This document shows positions 8,152 to 19,871 of a DNA stretch of 64,000 nt, one piece after another. Under the pieces are notes generated by a model, which saw only the letters and a program-made list of their open reading frames with translations, was not told where the DNA came from and did no database searches. Each line of letters opens with the position of its first letter. The first letter of the stretch is position 1. The translations under genes and the position numbers were made by a program. Source of the stretch: Neobacillus niacini NBRC 15566 (GTDB taxonomy: Bacteria; Bacillota; Bacilli; Bacillales; Cytobacillaceae); NCBI RefSeq assembly GCF_001591505.1, contig NZ_BCVA01000001.1, positions 295,547 through 359,546 of the forward strand, written 5' to 3'.

Positions 8152-8913
8152 TCATCTCCTCATTAATTCAAAATGGTAGGAAATCGCCGATAGAGCATAT
8201 AGAGGCGCAGTTTCCGTTCTTAAAATACGCGGACCTAATCCGCATAGGGCAAAACCATTTTCCTGTAAAGTATTGACTTCTTCTTCTGCAAGTCCACCCT
8301 CAGGACCAAAAACTAATAGCAGTGATTCCCTTGGTTTCATGTTTTGTAATGTTGCTGAGAAAACAGACGTTTCGCCAATTCTGCTTTCTTCTTCGAAAGC
8401 AACTAATTTATAATGAAAATTTCTGCTCTTCTCTATCAGAGCTTTAAAATTCATCGGACTTATTATCTCAGGTACAATTCCACGATGGGATTGTTCCGCA
8501 GCTTCTTTGGCAATTTTTTGCCATCTCTCTACTTTTTTGCCGGCTTTTTTTTCATCCCATTTTACGATAGAACGACGTGCGGCAAAAGGAATAAATTCAT
8601 GGGCACCAAGTTCAGTACCTTTTTGAATAATCCATTCAAGTTTGTCCCCTTTTGGAAGTCCGCTTGCAATCGTAATTGAAATAGGAAGCTCCGACTTCTC
8701 ATCTTTCCATTGTACAACGTCTGCAACGACTTGTTCATCGGTAATTTTTGCAATTTCACAAACTGCCGTATTTCCACTTGGATCAACACAAATGATTTTG
8801 TCCCCGATCGCCATCCGCATTACCTTAATTATATGATGACGGTCATCGCCATCAATCACAAAACTGTTTTCATTTGCTCGTTGTTTAACAAAGTAGCGTT
8901 GCACACGATGCAC
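8152..8913 (-). CDS. rsmE: 16S rRNA (uracil1498-N3)-methyltransferase RsmE
   Basis: 253 aa, a SPOUT-class methyltransferase with an N-terminal PUA-like domain and the C-terminal trefoil-knot SAM site (LLLVFGPEGGLAEEEV, then LGPRILRTETAPLYALS). It methylates U1498 of 16S rRNA. In this operon it follows prmA, another ribosome-modifying methyltransferase, after a hairpin at 8979-9004, and overlaps the mtaB SD region. Confidence 0.95.
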   Translation of the reverse strand: MHRVQRYFVKQRANENSFVIDGDDRHHIIKVMRMAIGDKIICVDPSGNTAVCEIAKITDEQVVADVVQWKDEKSELPISITIASGLPKGDKLEWIIQKGTELGAHEFIPFAARRSIVKWDEKKAGKKVERWQKIAKEAAEQSHRGIVPEIISPMNFKALIEKSRNFHYKLVAFEEESRIGETSVFSATLQNMKPRESLLLVFGPEGGLAEEEVNTLQENGFALCGLGPRILRTETAPLYALSAISYHFELMRR

Positions 8914-8978
8914 CCCTCTAAAACATTTTACTCTTTATTTTACTGCAACCATGGTTTCATTTAAAGCAGGCAAATAGA

Positions 8979-9004
8979 AAAAAGGGGCATTATCCCCTTT
9001 TTTA
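8979..9004 (-). terminator. prmA/rsmE intercistronic terminator
   Basis: AAAAAAGGGG, ATAAT, GCCCCTTTTTT on the minus strand. It lies just after prmA, so rsmE-mtaB may have their own promoter or depend on read-through. Confidence 0.7.
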
Positions 9005-9008
9005 AGCA

Positions 9009-9950
9009 TTATATCCTTTTAGCAATAATCGCAACCCAATCTTCCATTAAGATGGTCTCCGTTATTTCAAATCCGGACTGAATGAGTCCTTCTTTTACTT
9101 GATCTTTCTTCTGCTGGATAATACCTGAGGCAATAAACGTTCCTCCAGGTTTAACAACACGAGCGACATCATCTGTAAAACGTAAAATAACTTCAGCTAA
9201 TATATTAGCAACAACCACGTCAGCTGAACTCTCTTCGACACCATCTAAAAGATTATTTTGTGAAGTGGTTACTATATCACTTACTTTATTTAACTTAATA
9301 TTGAGCCGAGCTGATGTTACAGCAACTTCATCTAAATCATAAGCACGTACATCTTCTGCCCCGAGCATAGCTGCAGCAATACTTAGCACACCTGAACCAG
9401 TTCCAACATCTATTACCCTGTCACCAGGTTGAACCGTTCTTTCCAGAGCTTGGATACACATTACAGTCGTTGGATGTGTTCCGGTGCCGAATGCCATTCC
9501 AGGATCCAGTTCAATGATTAGTTCATCACTGCTGACTGGAGTGTATATCTCCCAAGTAGGAACGATCGTAAACCTCTCTGAAATTTTAACAGGATGATAG
9601 TATTTCTTCCAAGCTGTCGCCCATTCTTCCTCGTTCACTTCACTAATGGTCACTTTATTTATTCCAATATCAATATTGTGAATAATAAGGTTATTAATTG
9701 AATCTTTTATCGCGTCTACCGTTTCACCTAAGAAGCTGTTAACAGGAAGATATGCTTTAACGATAACTCCTTCCTCAGGGTAATCATCAGGATTGAGTTG
9801 GTAGATTTCCCCGAACTGATCTTGCCTCTCCTTCGTTAGTTCAAAAGGATCCTCAATAACTACACCGCTAGCACCGGCCTCATGTAAAATATGCGATATT
9901 GGTTCAATCGCCTCGTTTGTAGTGTGAATACTAAGTTCAGACCATTTCAT
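9009..9950 (-). CDS. prmA: ribosomal protein L11 methyltransferase
   Basis: The 313-aa protein has an N-terminal substrate-recognition part and a class I SAM domain ([20 protein letters not shown] near residue 180, then the NILAEVI motif), typical of PrmA, which trimethylates ribosomal protein L11. It lies 17 bp downstream of dnaJ, the conserved dnaJ-prmA-rsmE order, so heat-shock read-through may reach it. Confidence 0.96.
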   Translation of the reverse strand: MKWSELSIHTTNEAIEPISHILHEAGASGVVIEDPFELTKERQDQFGEIYQLNPDDYPEEGVIVKAYLPVNSFLGETVDAIKDSINNLIIHNIDIGINKVTISEVNEEEWATAWKKYYHPVKISERFTIVPTWEIYTPVSSDELIIELDPGMAFGTGTHPTTVMCIQALERTVQPGDRVIDVGTGSGVLSIAAAMLGAEDVRAYDLDEVAVTSARLNIKLNKVSDIVTTSQNNLLDGVEESSADVVVANILAEVILRFTDDVARVVKPGGTFIASGIIQQKKDQVKEGLIQSGFEITETILMEDWVAIIAKRI

Positions 9951-9967
9951 TCTACCAACTCCAATCC

Positions 9968-11095
9968 TTATTCGCCCTTAAAGGCTCGTTTTACTTTTGA
10001 GAAGAAGCCCTCTTCATGTTCACCTATTGGCGAGTTTCCACTAAGATCCGCAAACTCACGAAGAAGCTGCTTTTGTTTATCCGTTAATTTTGTAGGAGTA
10101 ATAATGCGAACGATTATATGCTGATCCCCTACTCCATAACCACGAACATTAGGAATCCCTTTTCCTTTAAGTCGGAATTTCGTTCCAGTTTGAGTTCCGG
10201 CTGGAACCTTAAGTTTTACCTTACCATGTAAGGTAGGGACTTCAATATCATCCCCAAGCGAAGCTTGAACAAAAGTGATAGGCATTTCACAATAAACATC
10301 ATCGCCATCTCTCTCAAAAAACTCGTGTTCTCGTACGTGGAAAACAATATATAAATCTCCAGAAGGGCCTCCGTTAATACCGCCCTCACCTTGTCCTGAG
10401 ATTCTTAATTGTTGACCATCATCAATACCTGCAGGGATTTTAACATGAATCTTCTTCCGCTTTTTCACTTTACCAGTTCCGCCGCAGGTTGAACATTTAT
10501 GTTTAATCTCTTTACCTGTACCGTTACAATGATGACAAGTACGGCGATTAACCACTCTGCCAAATGGTGTATTTTGCTCTATATTTAACTGTCCTGTTCC
10601 ATGACAGTGTTGACAGGTTTCTGGCTTTGTTCCTTTTTTAGCACCAGAACCGTCACATGTACCACAGGTTTCTTCACGAGGAATTTCAATATCTGTTTCT
10701 TTTCCGAAAGCCGCTTCTTCAAAAGAAATAGTCATTGTATATTGCAGGTCTGCACCTTGTCTTGGGGCATTTGGATCACGTCTGCGCGAACCACCGCCGC
10801 CAAAAAAGGTATTAAATATATCTTCAAAGCCACCGAAACCACCGCCGAAATCACCGCCGCCGCCAAAGCCTTGATTTGGATCAGTATGACCAAATTGATC
10901 ATAATGCGCCTTTTTCTGATCATCGCTTAGAACCTCATAAGCTTCAGCGATTTCTTTAAATTTATCTGCAGCATCAGGCTCTTTGTTAATATCTGGATGA
11001 TATTGTTTTGAGAGCTTCCGATATGCTTTTTTTATTTCATCCTTAGAAGCGCTTTTACTAACACCAAGCACCTCATAGTAATCTCGTTTACTCAT
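9968..11095 (-). CDS. dnaJ: co-chaperone DnaJ
   Basis: 375 aa, a complete type I DnaJ: J domain with HPD at 33-35, Gly/Phe-rich linker (about 75-103), four zinc-finger repeats CxxCxGxG (starting near 144, 161, 187 and 201), and a C-terminal substrate-binding region. It stimulates DnaK ATPase and delivers clients. The frame extends eight codons upstream, but the start at 11095 has the GGGAGTGG SD and the canonical MSKRDYYE. A hairpin separates it from dnaK. Confidence 0.98.
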   Translation of the reverse strand: MSKRDYYEVLGVSKSASKDEIKKAYRKLSKQYHPDINKEPDAADKFKEIAEAYEVLSDDQKKAHYDQFGHTDPNQGFGGGGDFGGGFGGFEDIFNTFFGGGGSRRRDPNAPRQGADLQYTMTISFEEAAFGKETDIEIPREETCGTCDGSGAKKGTKPETCQHCHGTGQLNIEQNTPFGRVVNRRTCHHCNGTGKEIKHKCSTCGGTGKVKKRKKIHVKIPAGIDDGQQLRISGQGEGGINGGPSGDLYIVFHVREHEFFERDGDDVYCEMPITFVQASLGDDIEVPTLHGKVKLKVPAGTQTGTKFRLKGKGIPNVRGYGVGDQHIIVRIITPTKLTDKQKQLLREFADLSGNSPIGEHEEGFFSKVKRAFKGE

Positions 11096-11161
11096 GATTA
11101 CCACTCCCGAATCTGTCACATAAAGATTATTCTAACACAATAAAAACATAAATTACAAAGA

Positions 11162-11198
11162 AAAAGCCAAAGCCGATGCTGACTTTGACTTTTTCATT
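11162..11198 (-). terminator. dnaK/dnaJ intergenic hairpin with T tract
   Basis: AAAAAGTCAAAGTC pairs (two G-U pairs) with GGCTTTGGCTTTTT around AGCATC on the minus strand. As in other bacilli it probably attenuates dnaJ relative to dnaK. Confidence 0.7.
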
Positions 11199-11216
11199 GG
11201 TTCGTTAATCGAAATT

Positions 11217-13061
<1,845 letters not shown>

Positions 13062-13081
13062 CTAAATATAATATGTAGGTC

Positions 13082-13669
13082 TTACTGGTTTACCTTAACC
13101 ATTGATGGGCGGATCAAACGATCCTTTAAGATGTACCCTTTTTGGAATTCATCAGTCACAATATTTGAACCAAAATCTTCATCTTCTCCTTGCATAACGG
13201 CTTGATGGAAATTCGGATCAAATTCTTTACCAACAGCTTCAATTGCCTCGACACCCTCTTTTTTCAAGGCCTCCACTAAACTTCGATATACCATTTCCAT
13301 ACCTTGAAGCAACGTTTTGGTCTGCTCGTTATCAGCTTCAACTTTTAAACCTCTCTCAAAGTTATCTAAAACCGGGAGCAAATCAGTGACCAATTTTTGT
13401 GCTCTATATTTTTCACCTGCCTCGATATCTAATCGAGTACGACGGCGGAAGTTATCAAAATCTGCTTGAAGACGCAAATAACGATTATCTGCTTCTTCTA
13501 ATTTACTAGTGAGGTTTTGAATCTCAGCAGCATAGTCTATATCGATTGAATCTTCTTTGGTTTCTTCTCCAGCAAAAACTGTTTCAACTTCCTCATTGGT
13601 AAGTTCAACTTGTTCACTGTTTTCAAATTCAACTTCTTCATTAACTGTGTTGTTCTTTTCGTTTGTCAA
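13082..13669 (-). CDS. grpE: nucleotide exchange factor GrpE
   Basis: 195 aa: acidic N-terminus, long coiled coil (about 45-110) and C-terminal beta domain ([14 protein letters not shown]). It releases ADP from DnaK. The start is the TTG at 13669 behind a near-perfect AAGGAGGTGAG SD. The longer frame (18 more codons) would include the SD itself as coding sequence and is unlikely. It is second in hrcA-grpE-dnaK-dnaJ. Confidence 0.97.
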   Translation of the reverse strand: MTNEKNNTVNEEVEFENSEQVELTNEEVETVFAGEETKEDSIDIDYAAEIQNLTSKLEEADNRYLRLQADFDNFRRRTRLDIEAGEKYRAQKLVTDLLPVLDNFERGLKVEADNEQTKTLLQGMEMVYRSLVEALKKEGVEAIEAVGKEFDPNFHQAVMQGEDEDFGSNIVTDEFQKGYILKDRLIRPSMVKVNQ

Positions 13670-13767
13670 CTTACTCACCTCCTTAAAGGTTGTTAAACAT
13701 TTATAGTAATTGTTTAATTTCATGAAAAGGTGGGTGAAAACAAATCATTTCACCCTCAGTGAAAAAG

Positions 13768-13854
13768 AGTATTTTACTTAGGTGTAATACGCAGTATTTT
13801 ACCTAAGTGTAATACGCAGTATTTTACCTAAGTGTAATACGCAGTATTACACCC
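13768..13854. repeat. three 25-bp direct repeats plus partial copy, hrcA-grpE spacer
   Basis: Units at 13768-13792, 13793-13817 and 13818-13842, then 12 bp of a fourth. The second and third are identical; the first differs at two positions. Each contains TAATAC-GCA-GTATT, an inverted repeat, and the last junction forms GTGTAATAC-GCA-GTATTACAC, a perfect 9-bp-arm palindrome. A separate hairpin (GGGTGAAA/TTTCACCC) lies at 13732-13755. Together they fill the 207-bp leader between hrcA and grpE. Confidence 0.9.
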
Positions 13855-13876
13855 TTACTCAATATTTCCACTGCTA

Positions 13877-14905
13877 TTATTTTTGATACAGGTTTGTTAA
13901 TACTGAGGTTAAATCATTACTTAAAAACTGCAGTAAGCTTATGACACGTGAGTACTCCATTCTCGTTGGTCCAAGAATCGCAATGGTGCCCAAACTCTCC
14001 GCACCAACAGAATAGGTTGCGGTAATAAGACTGCAATTTTCCATTGCACTGTTGTTGTTTTCCCTGCCGATTTTTACATGGATACCAGCAGAGTCATTTT
14101 TGATTAACGGATAGATCCACTCTTCGTGATCAATCATTTGCAGAAGAGTACGTATTTTACTGATATCATGAAATTCGGGCTGGCTTAACATATTTGTCTT
14201 TCCACCGAAGAAGAGTTTTTCATTAACCGGCATTTTAAGTGAATCGGCAATGGTGTGCAGCATTAAATCGTAATTCCGAATATGCTGCCTCAGCAGGGTT
14301 GCTACTTCCTTATAAATTTTATCGTTTAAATCCTCAAGAGCTACCCCTGTTAACCGTTCATTTAATATGTTTACTGTTTTTTCCAAATCACTTGCATCAA
14401 CGGAAGGAGGCAAATAAAATGTCCGATTTTCAACATGTCCTGAATCCGTAACAAAGATAGCTACAGCTGATTCCTTATTTAAAGGAATAATTTGTATTCT
14501 TTTAAGTTTATTAAAGCTTGCAGCTGGACCTAAAACGATTGAAGTATAATTGGTAAGCTCAGATAAAATCTTTGCTGACTTTTGTATGATTTTCTCGAAT
14601 TCAAAAATCTTTTCCGCAAAGATCGATTGAATAATCGAAATATCCTGCTTATTTAAGACTTGAGGCGACAGTAAATGGTCTACATAGTACCGATAGCCTT
14701 TTTCAGAAGGAACACGACCTGAAGAAGTATGAGTTTTTTCTATATAGCCTAATTCCTCAAGGTCAGCCATTTCATTCCGAATGGTTGCTGAACTAAATGA
14801 AATTTCTTCTTTTTTAGACAAACTCCTTGAGCCGACAGGTTGTGCAGACCGAATAAAATCATCAACAATAACCTGAAGAATCAATAATTGACGATCTGTT
14901 AACAC
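13877..14905 (-). CDS. hrcA: heat-shock repressor HrcA
   Basis: 342 aa with an N-terminal winged helix ([20 protein letters not shown]) followed by the GAF-like HrcA domain. It represses class I heat-shock operons by binding CIRCE and is folded by GroEL. It is the first gene of the operon and lies 16 bp from its own CIRCE operator, so it is autoregulated. Confidence 0.97.
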   Translation of the reverse strand: MLTDRQLLILQVIVDDFIRSAQPVGSRSLSKKEEISFSSATIRNEMADLEELGYIEKTHTSSGRVPSEKGYRYYVDHLLSPQVLNKQDISIIQSIFAEKIFEFEKIIQKSAKILSELTNYTSIVLGPAASFNKLKRIQIIPLNKESAVAIFVTDSGHVENRTFYLPPSVDASDLEKTVNILNERLTGVALEDLNDKIYKEVATLLRQHIRNYDLMLHTIADSLKMPVNEKLFFGGKTNMLSQPEFHDISKIRTLLQMIDHEEWIYPLIKNDSAGIHVKIGRENNNSAMENCSLITATYSVGAESLGTIAILGPTRMEYSRVISLLQFLSNDLTSVLTNLYQK

Positions 14906-14920
14906 CTTTCATCACCTCTG

Positions 14921-14947
14921 TTAGCACTCATTGAAGTCGAGTGCTAA
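14921..14947. promoter_or_regulatory. CIRCE operator (HrcA binding site)
   Basis: TTAGCACTC, 9-bp spacer, GAGTGCTAA: a perfect match to CIRCE. It overlaps the expected 5' end of the hrcA transcript. Confidence 0.98.
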
Positions 14948-14959
14948 TTCTATTAATAA

Positions 14960-14987
14960 ATTATCAAAAAAAGGGGGAGGGTGTCAA
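14960..14987 (-). promoter_or_regulatory. sigma-A promoter of the hrcA-grpE-dnaK-dnaJ operon
   Basis: On the minus strand TTGACA (14987-14982), a 16-bp spacer and GATAAT (14965-14960). The start point would fall about 7 bp downstream, at the edge of CIRCE, so bound HrcA blocks initiation. Confidence 0.8.
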
Positions 14988-15029
14988 TCATTTGCTATCA
15001 AGAAAATACAAAAGCGCCTTTTTAAAATC

Positions 15030-16172
15030 TTACTTTATGACACCTAAAAATGATTGAAAAACTTCATTTCCTAGCAGCCGCCCTGTTTTAGTTAAATATA
15101 TATTATCTTTTTTTACTTCGATCCATTTTTTGGCAATTAAATCAGAGATCTCATTTTCAAAAATTTGAAGTGGGTCCATATCAAACTTTTCGATAAAATG
15201 GGATATAGACACACCATCTGTTTTTCGCAGACCTAAAAACATTTCTTCTTCTATTTGTTCTGCTTTTGAAGTTTGGTGTTCTTGAAAAATAGGGAGATTT
15301 CCGTCAGCAATTTGTTCCATATATTTTTTTAATGGTCCTGCATTCGATCGTCTCCAGCCATTCACATAACTGTGTGCTCCTGCACCGAATCCATAATAAA
15401 AATCGTTTTTCCAGTATGTTAGATTATGTTTGCTTTCATAGCCAGGCTTTGAAAAATTACTAATTTCATACTGGCTAAATCCATACTGTTCCATTTGTTC
15501 CATTAGCAGTTTATACATCTCCGCTTCCGCGTCTTCTCCCGGTGTAGGAAGTTTCCCTTTTTGCATAAGATTGTAAAAAACGGTTTTTGGTTCAATAATT
15601 AACGAGTACGCCGAATAATGTTGAATGTCCAGTGAAAAAGCCTCAATCAATGAATCTTTAAAATCTGTTATGGTTTGGGTCGGCAGACTGAAGATTAAAT
15701 CAATGCTAATATTTTTGAAGCCAATAGACTTTGCATTCTCTACAGTCTGGTAAACATCCTCGGCACGATGGACACGACCAATACTCTTTAATAGTTCATC
15801 ATTAAAGGTTTGAACACCAAGACTGAGTCGGTTTACACCTGCATTCCTTAATATTTGTAATTTTTCCTTGCTTAAATCTCCTGGATTCGCTTCAAAAGTA
15901 AATTCAAGTTGTTTACTCATCGGTAAGTTTCTGCTAATACTGTCACAAAATTTCTCAAGCTGCTTCGCATTTAAGGAGGTCGGTGTACCGCCACCCACAA
16001 ATATGGTATCCAGTTGATCTGTTGGATATTTTTGTAAAGTAAGTATCATTTCCTGCTCAAGTGCCTCTAAATATTGATCTACCGGCTGCCCTTTTAGGAA
16101 AACTTTATTAAAATCACAGTAATGGCAAATATGTTCACAAAAGGGGATATGGAGATAGGCAGCTTTAATCAT
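15030..16172 (-). CDS. hemW: radical SAM heme chaperone HemW
   Basis: 380 aa. The radical SAM cluster is CEHICHYC near residues 12-19 (CxxxCxxC), followed by the GGTPTSL SAM-binding stretch and a C-terminal HemN-like domain (FFYGFGAGAHSYVNGWR). These features define HemW/YqeR, long called HemN; HemW inserts heme and does not oxidise coproporphyrinogen. It lies between lepA and hrcA as in B. subtilis. Confidence 0.93.
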   Translation of the reverse strand: MIKAAYLHIPFCEHICHYCDFNKVFLKGQPVDQYLEALEQEMILTLQKYPTDQLDTIFVGGGTPTSLNAKQLEKFCDSISRNLPMSKQLEFTFEANPGDLSKEKLQILRNAGVNRLSLGVQTFNDELLKSIGRVHRAEDVYQTVENAKSIGFKNISIDLIFSLPTQTITDFKDSLIEAFSLDIQHYSAYSLIIEPKTVFYNLMQKGKLPTPGEDAEAEMYKLLMEQMEQYGFSQYEISNFSKPGYESKHNLTYWKNDFYYGFGAGAHSYVNGWRRSNAGPLKKYMEQIADGNLPIFQEHQTSKAEQIEEEMFLGLRKTDGVSISHFIEKFDMDPLQIFENEISDLIAKKWIEVKKDNIYLTKTGRLLGNEVFQSFLGVIK

Positions 16173-16263
16173 ACTTTCACCTTCTATTCGGTTAGTCTCT
16201 TGAAAGAAAAAGAGGCTGGATTTTGCCTATTAATAAGACTTGTCCTAACCTCCCGTTTCGTTT

Positions 16264-18099
16264 TTATTTTTTTGTATTGTTATCATCCATTTTAAGGACA
16301 GCCATGAAGGCTTCTTGTGGGACTTCAACAGAACCAACCTGTTTCATCCGCTTTTTACCTTCTTTTTGTTTCTCGAGCAGCTTTCGTTTACGAGAGATAT
16401 CTCCCCCATAACATTTAGCCAATACGTTTTTACCCATGGATTTAATGGTTGAACGAGCAACAATTTTTTGACCAATAGCGGCTTGGACAGGAACTTCGAA
16501 TTGCTGCCTTGGGATTAATTCCTTTAGCTTCTCAACAATGACTTTGCCGCGTTCGTAGGCAAAATCTTTATGGACGATAAAGCTTAAGGCATCAACCTTT
16601 TCAGCATTTAACAATATATCCATCTTAACCAAGCTAGACGGTTTGTAGCCAATTAATTCATAATCAAATGATGCATAGCCTCGGGTGCTAGATTTAAGTT
16701 GATCAAAGAAATCATAAACAATTTCTGCTAGCGGAATTTCATAGATGATGCCTACACGGTTTTCACCTTGGTATTGCATATCCATAAAAATACCACGTTT
16801 TTGCTGACAAAGCTCCATAATTGCACCTACGTATTCATTTGGAGCCATCATCGTTGCTTTCACGTAAGGCTCTTCAACGTGGTCAATTTTCTGTGGATCC
16901 GGAAGATTTGAAGGGTTATCCACTTTTAATTGCGTTCCATTTGTCATGTGTACATCATAGATAACACTTGGTGCTGTTGTAATCAAATCAATCTTAAATT
17001 CCCGCTCAATCCGCTCCTGAATAATCTCCATATGAAGGAGACCTAAGAACCCACAGCGAAAACCAAAACCTAGGGCTTGTGATGTTTCAGGCTCGAACTG
17101 GAGTGCAGAATCATTTAACTGCAGCTTCTCTAATGCTTCACGTAAATCGTTAAACTTCGCAGTATCGATTGGATACAGTCCACAATACACCATTGGATTT
17201 AATTTACGATATCCTGGAAGCGGTTCGGTTGCACCATTTTTCGCATTAGTTATTGTATCACCGACACGGGTATCACCGACATTTTTAATTGAAGCTGAAA
17301 GGAATCCAACATCCCCAACGGTTAGTTCATCTAGCAATAATGATTTTGGTGTGAATACACCTACTTCATTCACTTCAAATTCTGCACCTGTTGCCATCAT
17401 TTTAATTTTATCGCCCACTTTGACGCTTCCTTCTACTACACGAATGTAGGCAACAACACCACGATAGGCATCATAAAGGGAATCAAAAATTAGAGCTTTT
17501 AACGGGGCATCAGGGTCACCAGTCGGAGCAGGAACCGTTTTAACTACCTGTTCAAGGATATCTTCAATCCCAATACCTGCTTTAGCAGAGGCTAGTACCG
17601 CTCCAGAGGCGTCTAGTCCAATAACTTCTTCGATCTCATTACGAACCCTTTCTGGCTCAGCGCTTGGTAAATCGATTTTATTAATAACAGGTAAAATTTC
17701 TAGGTTATTATCTAATGCCAAATAAACGTTGGCCAGGGTTTGCGCCTCAATCCCCTGCGCCGCGTCAACAACTAAAACGGCACCTTCACACGCAGCAAGA
17801 CTTCGTGAAACCTCATAGGTAAAATCGACATGCCCGGGTGTATCAATAAGATGGAAAATATACTCTTCTCCATCATTCGCTTTGTATTTCAACTGAACAG
17901 CATTTAACTTTATCGTAATCCCGCGTTCTCTTTCTAAATCCATTGAATCTAAAAGTTGAGATTTCATTTCACGTGAAGTTAATGCATTCGTTTTTTCTAG
18001 TATACGGTCTGCTAATGTTGATTTCCCATGGTCAATATGGGCAATAATTGAGAAATTTCGAATCTTTGATTGTCTTTTTAGTTTTTCTTCTCTATTCAT
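16264..18099 (-). CDS. lepA: elongation factor 4 (LepA)
   Basis: 611 aa, complete. G domain with AHIDHGKST (about 20-28), DTPGHVDF and NKIDLP; then EF-G-like domains II, III and V and the LepA-specific C-terminal domain ([20 protein letters not shown]). It is a translational GTPase that binds ribosomes. The frame extends 27 codons upstream, but the start at 18099 has SD AGGAGTG and the usual [10 protein letters not shown]. Confidence 0.98.
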   Translation of the reverse strand: MNREEKLKRQSKIRNFSIIAHIDHGKSTLADRILEKTNALTSREMKSQLLDSMDLERERGITIKLNAVQLKYKANDGEEYIFHLIDTPGHVDFTYEVSRSLAACEGAVLVVDAAQGIEAQTLANVYLALDNNLEILPVINKIDLPSAEPERVRNEIEEVIGLDASGAVLASAKAGIGIEDILEQVVKTVPAPTGDPDAPLKALIFDSLYDAYRGVVAYIRVVEGSVKVGDKIKMMATGAEFEVNEVGVFTPKSLLLDELTVGDVGFLSASIKNVGDTRVGDTITNAKNGATEPLPGYRKLNPMVYCGLYPIDTAKFNDLREALEKLQLNDSALQFEPETSQALGFGFRCGFLGLLHMEIIQERIEREFKIDLITTAPSVIYDVHMTNGTQLKVDNPSNLPDPQKIDHVEEPYVKATMMAPNEYVGAIMELCQQKRGIFMDMQYQGENRVGIIYEIPLAEIVYDFFDQLKSSTRGYASFDYELIGYKPSSLVKMDILLNAEKVDALSFIVHKDFAYERGKVIVEKLKELIPRQQFEVPVQAAIGQKIVARSTIKSMGKNVLAKCYGGDISRKRKLLEKQKEGKKRMKQVGSVEVPQEAFMAVLKMDDNNTKK

Positions 18100-18205
18100 G
18101 TGTTTCACTCCTACTATAACTCGCACAATTACACTATTTTTGATTATATCAGTACGGGAAATAAGATTCAATGAAAACAAGATGATGGTGGGTTTTACAA
18201 ATAAA

Positions 18206-18234
18206 AATAGCGGTTTCCGAGGAGGAACCGCTGA
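18206..18234 (-). terminator. terminator downstream of yqxA
   Basis: AGCGGTT, loop CCTCCTCGG, AAACCGCT, then ATTTTTATTT on the minus strand. It separates gpr-spoIIP-yqxA from lepA. Confidence 0.75.
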
Positions 18235-18240
18235 TATTTA

Positions 18241-18567
18241 TTATTGAGTAATAAGGTTAATAAGTTTTTCAGAAGCAGTAGAAACACCTTCCGAGATTTT
18301 CTTCCCCATCGAAGAAAATAGATTAAAGGCACTTATTTCTTCAAGCTTCTTTTTCTTTTCATCGATGTCATGGCTTGATATGTCATTTCCCAAGAATGTT
18401 GCCTTAACATGGTCACCATTATCATTTAAGGCAACAGCATTTTGAAAATTAGGGTCGTCATAGCCCTTCATTTTATGAATACCGTCATTCGCTAATTGCA
18501 TACCAGCTAACACCGAAATAAACATAAGTGAAACGATACAAAAAAATTTCAGCATGAACATTTTCAT
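18241..18567 (-). CDS. yqxA: YqxA (DUF3679) membrane-anchored protein
   Basis: 108 aa with an N-terminal membrane or signal segment (MLKFFCIVSLMFISVLAGMQ), a GMQLANDGIHKMKGY motif and a short extracytoplasmic domain. The order spoIIP-yqxA-lepA matches B. subtilis. It is 19 bp downstream of spoIIP and so probably co-transcribed in the mother cell; function unknown. Confidence 0.82.
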   Translation of the reverse strand: MKMFMLKFFCIVSLMFISVLAGMQLANDGIHKMKGYDDPNFQNAVALNDNGDHVKATFLGNDISSHDIDEKKKKLEEISAFNLFSSMGKKISEGVSTASEKLINLITQ

Positions 18568-18586
18568 AGGACATGCTCCTTTACTT

Positions 18587-19777
18587 CTATTGTTTATCTG
18601 TGGATTGGTCTACATCATAATTTACTTTCTCTGCCTGCCAAAAGTATTCGCTAAAAACATCTGCAAGCGCTTCAGCTGAACGGTTTAACTCTTCAAATGT
18701 ATTATCAACTCCGCCGAATTCAATTAACAAAGCATTTTCAGAAAGATTTTGATTGTATACACCGTTTGAGCCAGCGTCCTTTTTCATTAAAACTCCCCAA
18801 CTAATTCCTTTATATTTTTCTTGTAATAAGTTATGGAGGTCTGTTGCTAATTTTAGATTTTTTTCATAATTAGGGTTTTTTCCTCCAACCACAAAAACTA
18901 GCTGCGCATATGCCTGTCCATTAATAATAGGGGTGGTTTTATCCTTACGTCGGGCATCCCGGTGGATATCAATTAAATAGTGAATATCATTATTTGTTGC
19001 CATTGCTTCCCTTACCAATTCACCAGATTTCGAATAGGCACCAGCCATTTTTACAGACCCCATTACATCTGATTTATCAATGGATGTTCCAATACCTCTT
19101 GCCTCTAGACCCGCTTTTAATTGATCCCCGATTTTTGTGACATTTAACTGGGAATGGTACGCAAGGTTAGGATCGGTTACCCCTTGTAAATATGGTAAGT
19201 AGGACTCGCGATTATGCGTAAAGTAGAGATGTACTACCTTTTTACCGCCTGTTGTAAGTGAAGGTGATGGTTTATCACCACTGCTGCTGCCTTGATCAAT
19301 GCCCTCTAAATTTTGCAGGGAAGCTTCACGCTCCGCCTTCATTATTTCAATAGGCGGTGCTGATTCCATCGGCATGTTCGTATAATTGGAACCTTCACCA
19401 GCCACAACGATTTTTCCATCAAACTGAAAAAATCCTGGAAGTTCTCTGCCTAAGAGGCTCCTTGGGTCATTTAAATTTATATTGCTTGAGAGCTGGAAAA
19501 TTAAGTTGGTTAACTTAGGGCTCGCTGTTAAATTATCTTCTATAGATAAAAAATGATGATTCTCCCAAGCCATTAGTTGATAAAGCATTTTCCCATTCAC
19601 CTGATTTGCAGCGGTATTAACCGAAGCCGACACTGGCCGAAATTGAGGCTTTAAAGATGTTAATAACCCACTAATAGAAAACACTAATAGCATAAACAAT
19701 AGGATAAAAGAGGTTACTTTTATTAGATTAGTACCTTGCACAGTCAAAAACAATCCAGAATTCTTAGTAGATTTCAT
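18587..19777 (-). CDS. spoIIP: stage II sporulation protein P (SpoIIP)
   Basis: 396 aa: N-terminal membrane anchor (about 22-44), variable linker, and the C-terminal SpoIIP amidase/endopeptidase domain with HNRESYLPYL, DIHRDARR and LLIEFGGVDN motifs. SpoIIP cleaves peptidoglycan with SpoIID to drive engulfment. The ATG at 19777 follows GAGAGGTGG; the frame extends to a TTG five codons earlier without an SD. That SD is paired in a large hairpin with sequence just after gpr (19783-19859). In B. subtilis spoIIP is expressed by sigma-E. Confidence 0.95.
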   Translation of the reverse strand: MKSTKNSGLFLTVQGTNLIKVTSFILLFMLLVFSISGLLTSLKPQFRPVSASVNTAANQVNGKMLYQLMAWENHHFLSIEDNLTASPKLTNLIFQLSSNINLNDPRSLLGRELPGFFQFDGKIVVAGEGSNYTNMPMESAPPIEIMKAEREASLQNLEGIDQGSSSGDKPSPSLTTGGKKVVHLYFTHNRESYLPYLQGVTDPNLAYHSQLNVTKIGDQLKAGLEARGIGTSIDKSDVMGSVKMAGAYSKSGELVREAMATNNDIHYLIDIHRDARRKDKTTPIINGQAYAQLVFVVGGKNPNYEKNLKLATDLHNLLQEKYKGISWGVLMKKDAGSNGVYNQNLSENALLIEFGGVDNTFEELNRSAEALADVFSEYFWQAEKVNYDVDQSTDKQ

Positions 19778-19782
19778 GGTTC

Positions 19783-19859
19783 CACCTCTCAATTTAATTC
19801 TAGTAAATACTTATGACATTACTAGAATTGCTAGAACCATTATTCGTAATTGAGAGGTG
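19783..19859 (-). promoter_or_regulatory. two-tier hairpin sequestering the spoIIP SD
   Basis: On the minus strand an outer 12-bp arm (19859-19848, CACCTCTCAATT) pairs perfectly with 19794-19783 (AATTGAGAGGTG), the spoIIP SD. Inside, AATTCTAGTAA (19829-19819) pairs with TTACTAGAATT (19806-19796). There is no U-tract, so this is not a terminator. The 5' arm starts 12 nt after the gpr stop codon. Confidence 0.7.
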
Positions 19860-19871
19860 AACACTTATAAT

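Noticed and set aside
13670..13723. N-terminal extension of GrpE (18 residues)
   Set aside because: It would include the strong AAGGAGGTGAG SD as coding sequence; the TTG at 13669 gives the normal GrpE length.
13768..13854. Possible CRISPR or operator array in the grpE leader
   Set aside because: Units are contiguous with no unique spacers, so they are tandem repeats; a regulator site cannot be claimed without a known match.
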